Source of the DNA: Zobellella taiwanensis
GTDB lineage: Bacteria > Pseudomonadota > Gammaproteobacteria > Enterobacterales > Aeromonadaceae
Direction: 5' to 3'
DNA length: 64,000 nucleotides
Assembly: GCF_003012795.1 (NCBI RefSeq)
Contig: NZ_PXYH01000002.1
Location: 124,001-188,000 of the forward strand
Below, one piece after another: positions 35,423 through 43,923 of the stretch; the stretch's first letter is position 1; every line of letters starts with the position of its first letter. A program made the translations under genes and the position numbers. The notes under the pieces were generated by a model. The model searched no databases, was not told the origin of the DNA, and worked only from the letters and a program-made list of their open reading frames with translations.

Positions 35423-37141
35423 ATGCCCCACAGCCTTAGCCCGGGCCGGCTACCCCAGGGCGGCGGCCTGCGCTGGAAACTCTGGATACTGACCCTGCTG
35501 GCGGCCCTGTGTATCGGCCTGCTGGCCGGCGCCACCCTGTACCAGTCGGTGGGCGGTTTTGTGCGCGCCAAGCTCAATGCCCGCGCCATCAGCCAGTTTG
35601 CCGCCAGCTTCGAGGCCGCCAACCACATCTCCGCCGAGCGCGGCCCGGCCAACGACCTGATGAGCGCCGACCCCGCCCGCCGGGAACCGGCCCGGCGGCG
35701 GCTGCAGCAATACCGCGCGCGCACCGATCGGAGCCTGCGCCGCCTGGCCACCACCCAGCTGCCCGCCGGACTGCTGGCGAGGGTGGAACGGGATCTGGAG
35801 CTGGCCCGGCAGCGGGTCGATATCGTGGCGCTGCTGGATCCCGCTGCGCGCCGCTTCGATCAGGTGCAGGCCGCCATCGACGCCATGTTTGCCGCCTGGG
35901 ACAGCTATTCCCGCCTGATCCAGTGGCAGGCCGCCCAACTGGTCCGCCAGGACGAGGCGCTGAGCGCGGCGGTGCTAAAGAGCATGAGCCTGGGCAACCT
36001 GCGCGAGTACGCCGGCCGGATAGGCTCCTACATCGTCGCCCCCATGGCCGCCGGCATGGAAGTGCCGGTCGCCAACCGTATCCAGCTCCAGATTGCCCGG
36101 GGCCGGCTGCTGGAGCTGTGGCAACTGCTCTCACCGGGCATCGAGGTATTACCCGCCGCAGACCCGGTGCGCCAGCAGCACGAACTGGCCCGCCGCCATT
36201 ATCTGCGCCACGGCCTGGCCCTGGTGGATCAACTGCTCAACGAATACCCCTATCCCATGGATGCCCTGGCCTTTACCGATCACTACGTGGCGACCATGCA
36301 GCCGCTGGAAACCCTGCGCAACCTGCTGCTCGGCCAGACCCTGGCCCAGGCCGAGCAGCACCGGCAACAGGCCTGGCGCACCCTCTGGCTGCTCGGCCTG
36401 ATCACCCTGCTGGCCCTGCTGCTGCTCGCCGCCCTGGTGCTGGCTCTGCAGTATTATGTGTTCGGCCCCCTGCTGCGGGCTGCGGACGCGGTATTTGCCC
36501 TGGCCGACGGCGACGCCGAACCGCCCCGGGCCCGGCGGCAGGATGCGGGCGAAATCCGCCGCCTGTTCGCCGCCATGGGCATAGTGTCGGACCGGCTGCG
36601 CGAGCGGGCCCGGCTGACCCGGGAGCTGGAGCAGCTGGCGATCACCGACAGCCTGACCGGCCTGCTCAACCGCCGGGCCATCGACCGGCTGGGGCGCAAG
36701 GCCCTGGCGGGCACCCGGCGCCAGGACACTCCCTGCCTGATCCTGATCGACGTGGACCATTTCAAGGCCATCAACGACACCCATGGCCACCCCGCCGGGG
36801 ATCAGGTACTGCGCGAGCTGGCCGGCCTGATGCGCGCCCAGTTGCGCCCGAGCGATCACCTGGGGCGCTTTGGCGGCGAGGAATTTGCGGTGCTGATAGA
36901 GGGTGCCGGCCTCGCCCAGGCCACCCGGCTGGCGCGGCGCCTGAAACGGGCCATTCGCCATCACCGCCTGGATCTGGACAACGGCGCGCGCCTGACGATC
37001 ACCGCCAGCCTGGGCGTGGCCGGTGGCCCGGGGCTCGACTGGGAACAGATGATTGCCCTCGCCGACCAGGCCCTCTACCGGGCCAAGGCCGCAGGCCGGG
37101 ACAGGGTGCGCAGCCAGCGGGCGCCCGACACGCCGGACTGA
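35423..37141 (+). CDS. membrane diguanylate cyclase with large periplasmic sensor
   Basis: 572 residues. TM1 is at about 20-42, a helical periplasmic domain of about 270 residues follows (QFAASFEAANHISAERGPAND resembles NIT/helical-bundle sensors), TM2 is at about 312-345, then a short HAMP-like segment and a C-terminal GGDEF domain from about 405. The active site RFGGEEFAVLIEG is intact, and RPSD five residues upstream is a canonical product-inhibition site. The substrate-handling segment IDVDHFKAINDTHGHPAGD is normal. It follows pqiC by 10 bp, suggesting co-transcription. The signal sensed is unknown. Confidence 0.88.
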   Translation: MPHSLSPGRLPQGGGLRWKLWILTLLAALCIGLLAGATLYQSVGGFVRAKLNARAISQFAASFEAANHISAERGPANDLMSADPARREPARRRLQQYRARTDRSLRRLATTQLPAGLLARVERDLELARQRVDIVALLDPAARRFDQVQAAIDAMFAAWDSYSRLIQWQAAQLVRQDEALSAAVLKSMSLGNLREYAGRIGSYIVAPMAAGMEVPVANRIQLQIARGRLLELWQLLSPGIEVLPAADPVRQQHELARRHYLRHGLALVDQLLNEYPYPMDALAFTDHYVATMQPLETLRNLLLGQTLAQAEQHRQQAWRTLWLLGLITLLALLLLAALVLALQYYVFGPLLRAADAVFALADGDAEPPRARRQDAGEIRRLFAAMGIVSDRLRERARLTRELEQLAITDSLTGLLNRRAIDRLGRKALAGTRRQDTPCLILIDVDHFKAINDTHGHPAGDQVLRELAGLMRAQLRPSDHLGRFGGEEFAVLIEGAGLAQATRLARRLKRAIRHHRLDLDNGARLTITASLGVAGGPGLDWEQMIALADQALYRAKAAGRDRVRSQRAPDTPD

Positions 37142-37185
37142 CCGGGCCTGTTGTCCGGCGTTCGGCGGGCGGCGTATCGGCCTTT

Positions 37186-37205
37186 TATTGTATGTTGGCA
37201 TAATA
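37186..37205 (+). other. candidate Ter (Tus-binding) site, distal copy
   Basis: TATTGTATGTTGGCATAATA, identical over 20 bp to the site in front of tus 16 kb away, in the same orientation but with unrelated flanks. It lies alone in the 135-bp gap between two plus-strand genes and is not part of either. An exact 20-mer recurrence next to no repeat element is strong evidence for a specific protein-binding site. Confidence 0.6.
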
Positions 37206-37276
37206 TTGTCGGCACGGGTGGGGGATTTTCCGGCCGCCGACACGGTCTTGCACAAGTAAGCCTGGGAGAACCGACG

Positions 37277-37834
37277 ATGACGATGCTGAAATGGGGATTA
37301 CTGTTGCTGCTGGCCCTGGCCGGGCCGGCCGCCGCCAATACCGACGAGGCCTGGCAGGCGCTCAGGGAAGGCCGCGCCATGCTGCTGATGCGCCACACCC
37401 ATGCCCCGGGCACCGGCGATCCGCCCGGCTTTGTGCTCGAACAGTGCCATACCCAGCGCAACCTCGACGAGCTGGGCCGGGAGCAGGCCCGGGCCTGGGG
37501 CGACCGGCTGCGCGAGCAGGGTATCCACCAGGCACGGGTTTACAGCAGCCAGTACTGCCGGGCGCAGGAAACCGCCACCCTGCTCGGCCTGGGCGAAGTG
37601 GTGCCGGAACCCACCCTCAGTTCCTTTTTCGCCCGCCGCGAGCGCCGGGCCGAGCAAACCCGCGAACTGCGCCGCTTTGTGGCCGGGCTGGAGCCCGGCC
37701 TGCCGGTGGTACTGGTCAGTCACCAGGTCAACCTGACCGCCCTCACCGGCCTGTTTCCCCGCGCCGGCGAAGCATTGATCCTGGCCCTGCCGCTGGAAGA
37801 CAGGGTCAGGGTACTGGCACGCATCAACCCCTGA
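37277..37834 (+). CDS. exported histidine phosphatase superfamily protein
   Basis: 185 residues from the ATG at 37277, preceded by GGGAG. A signal peptide (MLKWGLLLLLALAGPAAA) implies a periplasmic location. The phosphohistidine motif is LLMRHTHAPG (RHT instead of the common RHG), followed by RNLDELGREQARAWGDRL and the second catalytic His in VVLVSHQVNLTALTG. The fold is that of SixA/phosphoglycerate mutase-like phosphatases. Exported short members are common in proteobacteria and their substrates are not known. Confidence 0.85.
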   Translation: MTMLKWGLLLLLALAGPAAANTDEAWQALREGRAMLLMRHTHAPGTGDPPGFVLEQCHTQRNLDELGREQARAWGDRLREQGIHQARVYSSQYCRAQETATLLGLGEVVPEPTLSSFFARRERRAEQTRELRRFVAGLEPGLPVVLVSHQVNLTALTGLFPRAGEALILALPLEDRVRVLARINP

Positions 37835-37843
37835 GCCGCGCCC

Positions 37844-37921
37844 TCAGTCCTGCTCGACGTAAATCAACCGTTCGGTGTCGAAGCCGGCGGCAGGCCAATC
37901 ACCGGACAAAAACAGAATCAT
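37844..37921 (-). CDS. possible small ORF (25 residues)
   Basis: Starts ATG at 37921, five bases after GGTG, and encodes MILFLSGDWPAAGFDTERLI followed by YVEQD. The composition looks protein-like rather than random. It occupies the gap between the convergent phosphatase gene and the divergent binding-protein gene. It may be a small protein or the C-terminal remnant of a lost gene; no family is recognised. Confidence 0.25.
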   Translation of the reverse strand: MILFLSGDWPAAGFDTERLIYVEQD

Positions 37922-38029
37922 ATGGCACCAATCACTGATTCAAAAGGGGATAAAACACCGACAAATGGTATTCAAATGCGTAACTTGCTGGCAAGATAGC
38001 GCCAAAACCCGGTTGCAAGGATGCCTGGC

Positions 38030-38785
38030 ATGTGGAATACCGCTTTGCTGTTTGCCTGCGCCCTGTTGGTCGCCGCCCTGCCCGCCCGGGCCGCCGAGCG
38101 GCTGGTGGTGGCGACCGAGGGCACCTATCCGCCGTTCAGCTACCACGACCAGGAAGGCCGGCTCACCGGCTTTGACGTGGACATAGCCGAAGCCCTGTGC
38201 CGCGCCATGCAGGCCGAGTGCGAGCTGGTGGCCGCGCCCTGGGACAGCCTGCTCGACGGCCTGGAGCAGGGCCGGTTCGACCTGGTGGTGGCGAGCATGG
38301 CGGCCACCCCCGAACGCCAGGCCCGGGCCGATTTTTCCGACCACTACTACCGCACCCATTCCATGTTTGCCGGCCCCGCCGGGCGCTATCCGCGGGTGTC
38401 GCCCGACGATTTGGCCGGCCTGCGCCTGGCCACCGGGGCAGACACCATACAGGCCGCCTTTTTGCAGCGTCGCTACCCCCGCAGCCGGATCCTGCTGGCC
38501 CGGGACCAACAGGAAGCACTGCGCTGGCTGGAGCAGGGCCAAGCGGATCTGGTGCTGTCGGACACCATCAACCTGTTGAGCTTCCTGCAAAGCCCGGCGG
38601 GCGTGGCCTTCGACTATGCCGGCGAGCCCCTGGCCGACAACATGCTGCAGTCCGAGGCGCGCATTGCCGTGGCCAAGGGCCGGCGGACCTTGCTGGCGCG
38701 GGTGAACCGGGCCATCGTCACCATTCGTCTTAACGGCAGCTACGACCAGATAAACCGCCGTTACATTCCGTTCAGCCTGTACTGA
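38030..38785 (+). CDS. periplasmic amino-acid-type substrate-binding protein (SBP_bac_3)
   Basis: 251 residues. A signal peptide (MWNTALLFACALLVAALPARA) is followed by a type II periplasmic binding protein fold: LVVATEGTYPPFSYHDQEGRL, GFDVDIAEALC, WDSLLDGLEQGRFDLVVASM, and the hinge LATGADTIQAAFL. The ATG at 38030 is chosen because AAGGA lies 8 bases upstream; an ATG at 38021 is too close to it. No ABC permease or ATPase is nearby. The next gene, 17 bp downstream, is a membrane diguanylate cyclase, so this protein may work as a periplasmic ligand sensor rather than in uptake. Confidence 0.86.
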   Translation: MWNTALLFACALLVAALPARAAERLVVATEGTYPPFSYHDQEGRLTGFDVDIAEALCRAMQAECELVAAPWDSLLDGLEQGRFDLVVASMAATPERQARADFSDHYYRTHSMFAGPAGRYPRVSPDDLAGLRLATGADTIQAAFLQRRYPRSRILLARDQQEALRWLEQGQADLVLSDTINLLSFLQSPAGVAFDYAGEPLADNMLQSEARIAVAKGRRTLLARVNRAIVTIRLNGSYDQINRRYIPFSLY

Positions 38786-38802
38786 GCCCGGAGGCCACCC
38801 CG

Positions 38803-40314
38803 GTGACATCCCCCTACCGCCAGTTTCACCCCCGCCTTTCCACCACCCTGTCGCTGGTGGTGTGCGCCCTGCTGCTGTTCATGGGGGTGATCTCCTGGCT
38901 GGTGGTGCCGCTGCTGTCGGGCATAGACCAAAGCTCGGGCCAGACCCGGGAACGCTACATGCCCAGCATCCTCGACCACCAGCGCAATGCCCTCAAGGTG
39001 GAGAAGATCAGCGGCTACCTCAACACCGTGTACTGGGCCCAGGATCCCGACGCCGAGCGCCGCGCCCGGCTGCAGGCCCAGGTACTGATCCAGAGCTTTA
39101 TGCTGGAGGAGACCTTCGCCCTTGCCGGGCGCACCGCCGAAACCCTGGACATCATCAAGCGGCTGATGGAACTGCGCGAACGCCAGCGCCGGCAGATGGA
39201 GCAGGTGGCGCTGCTGCTGGGCCAGTCCGGCTCCCCCGCCCTGGCCGGGCTGGGCCGGCGGCTGCTGCTCACCCCCCTGCGGGAAGTGCGCTGGCCGCCG
39301 TTCGCGCCCCTGCTGGCGGCAATACCGGCGCCGGACGACGAGGACCGGATCCGGCTGCAACGGCTGGCACGGCACCTGCAGCAGGTGTCCATCCTCAATT
39401 CCCAGGCCGACCAGTTGCTGGAGCGGGGCCAGGCCCAGCTGCAACAGGTGGCCGGCGCGCTCACGACAGACGCCGCCCTGCGGGTACAGCAACTGACCGA
39501 AGACATCGGCCGGGACGCCGGCGCCGTGGCCCGCTATACCTACCTGCTGATCGGCGTGGTCACCCTGATCTCGGTGCTGCTGTTTGGTGCCCTGCACCGC
39601 TTTGTGCTGCGCCCGCTGCAGGCCTCGCTGCAGGGCCTGCGCGCCATCGAGCAGGATCACAACGACCATGTCCGGCTGCCGCCGGTGCTGTTCAGCGAGC
39701 TGAACACCATTTGCCGGGCGGTGGAGGATTATTCGGCCATGACCCGGGAGCTGCGGCAACTGAACGAGGAGCTGCAGCAGCTGTCGCACCAGGACGGCCT
39801 CACCGGCCTGGCCAACCGCCGCCATTTCGACCAGGTATTGCACGATGCCTTCAACCGCGCCCGCCGCCATCACGCCCGGCTGGCGGTGGTGATGCTGGAT
39901 ATAGATCACTTCAAGCGGCTGAACGACACCTTTGGCCACCTTAACGGCGACGAGTGCCTGCGCGCCCTGGCGCGGGTGCTCAAGGACTATGCCCTGCGCA
40001 GCGGCGAGGTGGCGGCCCGCTACGGCGGCGAAGAGTTCGCCCTGGTGCTGACCGATGTCAACCGCCAGCAACTGGTGCGGCTGTGCGAGCAAATCCGCCA
40101 GCAGGTGGCGGCCCTGCAACTGGTGGACGCCGCCGGCCAGGCCATGCCCTTTACCGTCAGCCTCGGCGCCGCCCTGCTGCCCGCCGCCGCCCTGGAGCAG
40201 GAATGCGCGCTGCTGCAACTGGCCGACCAGGCCCTGTACCGGGCCAAACAGGAAGGCCGCAACCGGGTGGTGCTGAGCGAGGGCGAAACCCGCCCCGCAG
40301 AGGCCCTGGCCTGA
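38803..40314 (+). CDS. membrane diguanylate cyclase
   Basis: 503 residues from a GTG at 38803, with GGAGG eight bases upstream. TM1 (about 14-38), a helical periplasmic domain (about 40-240), TM2 (about 247-267), a HAMP-like linker, and a GGDEF domain from about 330. The active site RYGGEEFALVL is intact. At the inhibitory site the sequence is RSGE rather than RxxD, so feedback inhibition is probably weakened. It immediately follows a periplasmic binding protein gene, suggesting that the two form a ligand-responsive sensing pair. Confidence 0.87.
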   Translation: MTSPYRQFHPRLSTTLSLVVCALLLFMGVISWLVVPLLSGIDQSSGQTRERYMPSILDHQRNALKVEKISGYLNTVYWAQDPDAERRARLQAQVLIQSFMLEETFALAGRTAETLDIIKRLMELRERQRRQMEQVALLLGQSGSPALAGLGRRLLLTPLREVRWPPFAPLLAAIPAPDDEDRIRLQRLARHLQQVSILNSQADQLLERGQAQLQQVAGALTTDAALRVQQLTEDIGRDAGAVARYTYLLIGVVTLISVLLFGALHRFVLRPLQASLQGLRAIEQDHNDHVRLPPVLFSELNTICRAVEDYSAMTRELRQLNEELQQLSHQDGLTGLANRRHFDQVLHDAFNRARRHHARLAVVMLDIDHFKRLNDTFGHLNGDECLRALARVLKDYALRSGEVAARYGGEEFALVLTDVNRQQLVRLCEQIRQQVAALQLVDAAGQAMPFTVSLGAALLPAAALEQECALLQLADQALYRAKQEGRNRVVLSEGETRPAEALA

Positions 40315-40344
40315 GCTTGGCGGGTCCCGCCCTCCCCGGCCCCG

Positions 40345-41899
40345 CTACCAGGGGCCGCGAGCGGCCGACTTGCCGACTTGCGGGAACGACATACCGATCT
40401 GTCCCACCAGCGGGGTGTCGGCGGAAGATCCTCCCACCAATACCCGGTACTGGCCGTTGGCTTCCTGCCAGTCGCCATGGGCCCAAAGGGTGAGATCATC
40501 GGGGTAGTCGGGCACGAAGTAAGAGAAGGGATGGTTGGCGGCGCCGGCATCGATCTCTATCCGCACCCGGCGGCTCTCGCCCGGCTCAAGAAAGACCTTT
40601 TCAAACCCCACCAACCGCTTGGACGGCTGCTGTGCCTGCCTGGGCAGCATCAGGTACACCTGGGACGCCTCGGCCCCCGCCCGCTCGCCGGTGTTGGTGA
40701 GAGTGTATTCCACCGTCAGCACCGGAACCAGCGCGGCCAGTTTCTGCATGGCCGAGGCCGGCCGGCCCTTGCCCGGGGGCATCAGGGGCCCATACTCGCT
40801 GCGGAATGCCTTGCTCAGCTTCAGGTCGCTGTAGGCAAAGCGGGTATAGGACAGCCCGAATCCGAAGGGAAAGGCCGGCGCCACGCCATTGGCTTCGTAC
40901 CAGCGATAGCCCATCTCCAGGTTTTCGGTGTAGTTGCTGATCAGCTGAAGGCCGTTGAGGTCATCCCAGTCGTCCACGTCGATACCGGGAAAACCCGGGC
41001 CGCCGGGCTGGCCGGTATCCTCACGGGTGCCCGGGTACTGCTCCAGGGTGGCAAAGGCCGCTTCACTGTTACTGGCGGGAAAGGTCACCGGCAGTTTGCC
41101 CGACGGGTTGATCTCGCCGAACAGGATATCGGCCAGGATGCCGCCGTCTTCCTGGCCGGGGAACCAGGCGGCGATCAGGGCGGCGACATTATCCAGCCAG
41201 GGGGTCCATCAGAATGCCGGCACCGCTATATAGCACCACGGCGGTCCAGCGCTCGCGCTGGAACTCGTGCTCGTTGCCCACAAAGTGCTTGAGCTGGGCC
41301 TGCACCCCCTGGGACTGGATCCCCCTTACCTGGGCGGCACCCACCATCCCGGCCAGGAAAGGGTCTTCACCCGGGTATTCCTGGGCGCGGCCGGCATAGG
41401 GAGTCCGGATCAGGTTCAGCGCCGGCCCCAGCAACACCTGGCTGGCAAAGGAAAAGGCCTCTATGCCCACGACTTCGCCCCAGGCCTCGACCCGGGGCGG
41501 GTCGAAACTGGCCGCGGCCAGGGTCATGGAAGGCCCGCCGGTCATCACCGGCTCCTGGCTGCAGGAGCCTCCCCGAATACCGTTGCCGCCGTTTATCTGG
41601 CGCACCGTGGGGATGCCGAGCCAGGGAATACCGGTAATGCTGCGCCCCACGGCCGAAAAACCGCATTCCCGAAGCGTGCCGCTGCCACCGGCCCGATACT
41701 GGCCCAAGGGCAGGCTCTCGGCTTCGGGCAGATTGCCGATTTGCTGGATTTTTTGTTCAAGGGTCATTTGCGACAGCAGGCTGTCGGCAAACAGTTGGTG
41801 AGGGCTTGGGTCGGCCGCCAGTCCAAAGGACAGCAGGGTGCCTGCCAGCATGGACATGCCTGTCCTGGCAACACCGGCCGCATGTGAAGAAACTACCAT
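40345..41899 (-). pseudogene. glycoside hydrolase family 3 gene with internal deletion and frameshift
   Basis: Remains of an exported beta-glucosidase-type enzyme. The N-terminal part (41899 to about 41250) has a signal peptide, MTLEQKIQQIGN, IPWLGIPTVRQINGGNGIRG, and KHFVGNEHEF with the conserved Lys-His. It then jumps straight to a C-terminal-domain strand (VVLYSGAGILMDP), so roughly 250-350 residues, including the nucleophile Asp, are missing. A second lesion follows: a C5 run (41200-41204) shifts the frame. The frame that continues, WLDNVAALIAAWFPGQ to NPSGKLPVTFP to FPFGFGLSYTRF and an Fn3-like end, is normal for GH3. The start is placed at 41899, after GGGAG. It cannot be active. Confidence 0.85.
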
Positions 41900-42167
41900 T
41901 GTCGTGTCTCCCATCTACCACTTGGGTCAAAGGCGGACACTCCCTGTCCAGACAACAAAGGACGGTTGCTTCGGTGGTGCGTGCGGCGCATCGCACTGGA
42001 TAGGATAAATAATGCCACCTGTCGAAAAGAAGCAGGCCTTTTCTACCCGAAGCACCCGGCCGGGATGAGCCCGGCCGGTTTAGATAACTCAATAAAAAAG
42101 CATAGTGGCGAAACGGCAATCCGGCGAAGCAGGCCCCCAGGGCAGGAGGAAGCAGGCCGCCCCGCCG

Positions 42168-42566
42168 TTATTCAAACCCGGCCTGCTGCCGGCGCAGGCG
42201 CTTCAGCTCGTCCTGCTCTTCCCGGATTTTGCGTTGGTATTTGTCGACCTTGTCCTGCTTGCCGGCCGCCCTGGCTGCTTTGAGATCCGCACGGTAATCC
42301 GCAAGCTCGCCTTCGCTGTTGCGGATGTCGTCGGCCAGCTCCCGCCGGAGCCCCTCGTCGGTACAGCTTTGCCTGGCTGCCCGCTGCGCCTTGGTCAGCC
42401 CCGCCAGCCGGTGCGTATGGCCGGACTCGCGGGCTTGCTCAATCTGGCCTTCCAGTTCGCAAAACTTCCGCTCGCACCCCGCCAGGCCGGAGCAATTCGA
42501 CGACGCCAAAGCGCCGAAGGACAGCGCAGACAACAGGAATACCGAGGTTTTGATAAGCATTTTCAT
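42168..42566 (-). CDS. DUF1090 family periplasmic protein (YqjC-like)
   Basis: 132 residues. A signal peptide (MKMLIKTSVFLLSALSFGALA) is followed by SSNCSGLAGCERKFCELEGQ, the Cys-rich start typical of DUF1090, and a long charged helical part rich in Arg, Lys and Glu. The pattern suggests a secreted antiparallel helical bundle. AGGTGA precedes two consecutive ATGs; the second (42566) has better spacing. Function unknown. It stands alone between the decayed GH3 gene and the YjdM gene. Confidence 0.8.
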   Translation of the reverse strand: MKMLIKTSVFLLSALSFGALASSNCSGLAGCERKFCELEGQIEQARESGHTHRLAGLTKAQRAARQSCTDEGLRRELADDIRNSEGELADYRADLKAARAAGKQDKVDKYQRKIREEQDELKRLRRQQAGFE

Positions 42567-42676
42567 CATTCACCTGTTTTTAGTCGGGCAAGCGAAGCCC
42601 ACAAACAAAAAAACGCAATGCCGGCACCCCGACATTGCGTTTTACGCTGTTGCGCTTACTGAAGACGGAACGCGGT

Positions 42677-43015
42677 TCAGGACTTTTTCACAAAGGCGGC
42701 GGTCACCATCATCTCGCCAATGCCGTCCACCTTGCAGTCCAGCTCATGATCCTTGGCATCCACAATGCGGCGGATCACCGCCTTGGTACCGATTTTAATG
42801 ACCAGGGAGCTGCCCTTTACCTTGAGATCCTTGGCCACGGTGATTTTGTCCCCTTCCTGCAGCAGGGTGCCGTTGGCATCCTTGGCGGTAAGGGGCGCGT
42901 CTTCGGCGGCCGCATCGGCCGGGTTCCACTCATGGCCGCACTCGGGGCAGATAAGCTGCGCCTGATCCTGATAAACGTATTCGGAGCTGCACTTGGGGCA
43001 AGGAGGTAATGACAT
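42677..43015 (-). CDS. yjdM: zinc ribbon protein YjdM/PhnA family
   Basis: 112 residues starting MSLPPCPKCSSEYVYQDQ. The N-terminal zinc ribbon CPKC...CPEC is followed by the conserved SH3-like domain GTLLQEGDKITVAKDLKVKG and IGTKAVIRRIVDAKDHELDC. The family was once named PhnA from its genetic location, but it is not phosphonoacetate hydrolase; its role is unknown. The ATG at 43015 follows GAAGAAG. Confidence 0.9.
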   Translation of the reverse strand: MSLPPCPKCSSEYVYQDQAQLICPECGHEWNPADAAAEDAPLTAKDANGTLLQEGDKITVAKDLKVKGSSLVIKIGTKAVIRRIVDAKDHELDCKVDGIGEMMVTAAFVKKS

Positions 43016-43305
43016 GATTTGCTTCTTCTTCAACGTGAATTTTGCCGGCCATTCTACCCGTTATTTCCCGACTTTTCGAGTGGGTTTGCACCGATACCCG
43101 GTTTGACCGACGTTCGCGTTATTTGGCCGTAATAACACCAGTTACTTGCATAAAATGCAATGCATTAGATCACTACAAGCTCAGTTTTCTGGTGTCAATT
43201 TTTTCTATTGATGACAACGGTAACACTTTATCTATTTGTAAGCCAGGTTAATAAGTCGACTTTTTCAAAAGCATTTTTATGGAAAAATAAAAGACCAGAG
43301 TAGTT
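43016..43305 (+). other. intergenic region, no gene recognised
   Basis: About 290 bp upstream of yjdM, becoming AT-rich from about 43130. It must hold the yjdM promoter. An open frame at 43042-43251 on the plus strand has no ribosome site or recognisable similarity and is not called. No repeat or RNA is recognised. Confidence 0.5.
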
Positions 43306-43496
43306 TCACTTAGAAAGCTTACAGTTATCCTCTACATACCAAATAATTATTTGTTCAGTATCACCTTTAGATAAATTCTTACCATTGGCAACTTTTGTCC
43401 AATACTCTACGCATGCATCAAAGTCAGTTCTTTGATCACATCCCACCAAAAAAATAACGCAAGCAAAAAAAAACAAAAAGCATTAATAAAATTCAT
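43306..43496 (-). pseudogene. frameshifted (possibly phase-variable) small lipoprotein gene
   Basis: The ATG at 43496 opens MNFINAFCFF and runs into a T9 homopolymer (43465-43473 region). One base more there would give a lipoprotein signal FFFACVIFLVGC and then CDQRTDFDACVEYWTKVANG and KNLSKGDTEQIIIWYVEDNC, ending at the TGA at 43306: 63 residues in total. In the sequence as given the ATG frame instead stops early. Four conserved-looking cysteines and a lipobox make the downstream frame convincing. AT content is far above the genome average, indicating acquired DNA. It may be a pseudogene, a slippage-controlled gene or a sequencing error in the T run; a TTG at 43476 could also start the lipoprotein frame directly. 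Confidence 0.55.
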
Positions 43497-43872
43497 ATTC
43501 ACACCATAAAGCCACTGACACAATTGATTAGAGCTGTAAATTTTACGTTCAATCCTAACTTGTTAAATAAGAAAATCTACTTCTATCATCCATGAAAACC
43601 CTATACACCATCATTATTTTTCTGCTACCACGCTACCGCCAAGATCTTGCGGGCGAACAGACCACTTTGGTTTTGCTGTAATAAGTACAGTTATTGTGGC
43701 TACAAGCCTGGAAAATTCAAATGGAACTTTTGCATAACGGGGGTTTTGCGTGGCGTTTTGAGTGGCTGGCCGCACTCCACGTAAAGGCAAGGGCCCTGGC
43801 GTTGGCGCTTCGCGCCAATTTGCAGGCGGGCCGCCTGCGCTCCATGTAGGGCGCAGCGCAAGACTGCACGCA
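43497..43872 (+). other. intergenic region between the lipoprotein remnant and mukB
   Basis: About 375 bp. The left half is AT-rich like the lipoprotein remnant; the right half (from about 43735) turns abruptly GC-rich with clustered palindromes. Only short frames without good starts are present and none is recognised. Confidence 0.5.
43802..43838. repeat. two adjacent perfect palindromes (REP-like)
   Basis: TTGGCGC-TTC-GCGCCAA (43802-43818) is followed by GCAGGCGG-G-CCGCCTGC (43822-43838), just beyond the mukB terminator. Part of the second (TGCAGGCGGGCCGCC) recurs at 50429-50443, beyond the other end of mukFEB. This looks like a short intergenic repeat family, not a gene. Confidence 0.5.
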
Positions 43873-43904
43873 CAAATAAAAACGCCCGCGGTGGCGGGCG
43901 TTTT
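43873..43904 (-). terminator. terminator of the mukFEB operon
   Basis: ACGCCCGC (43882-43889) pairs with GCGGGCGT (43894-43901). On the minus strand the hairpin is followed by TTTTTATTTG, 20 bp past the mukB stop. Confidence 0.85.
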
Positions 43905-43923
43905 GGCACGTGGGGGGGTGGCG

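Noticed and set aside
43042-43251. Plus-strand 69-codon frame upstream of yjdM
   Set aside because: No ribosome site, crosses a compositional boundary and shows no domain.
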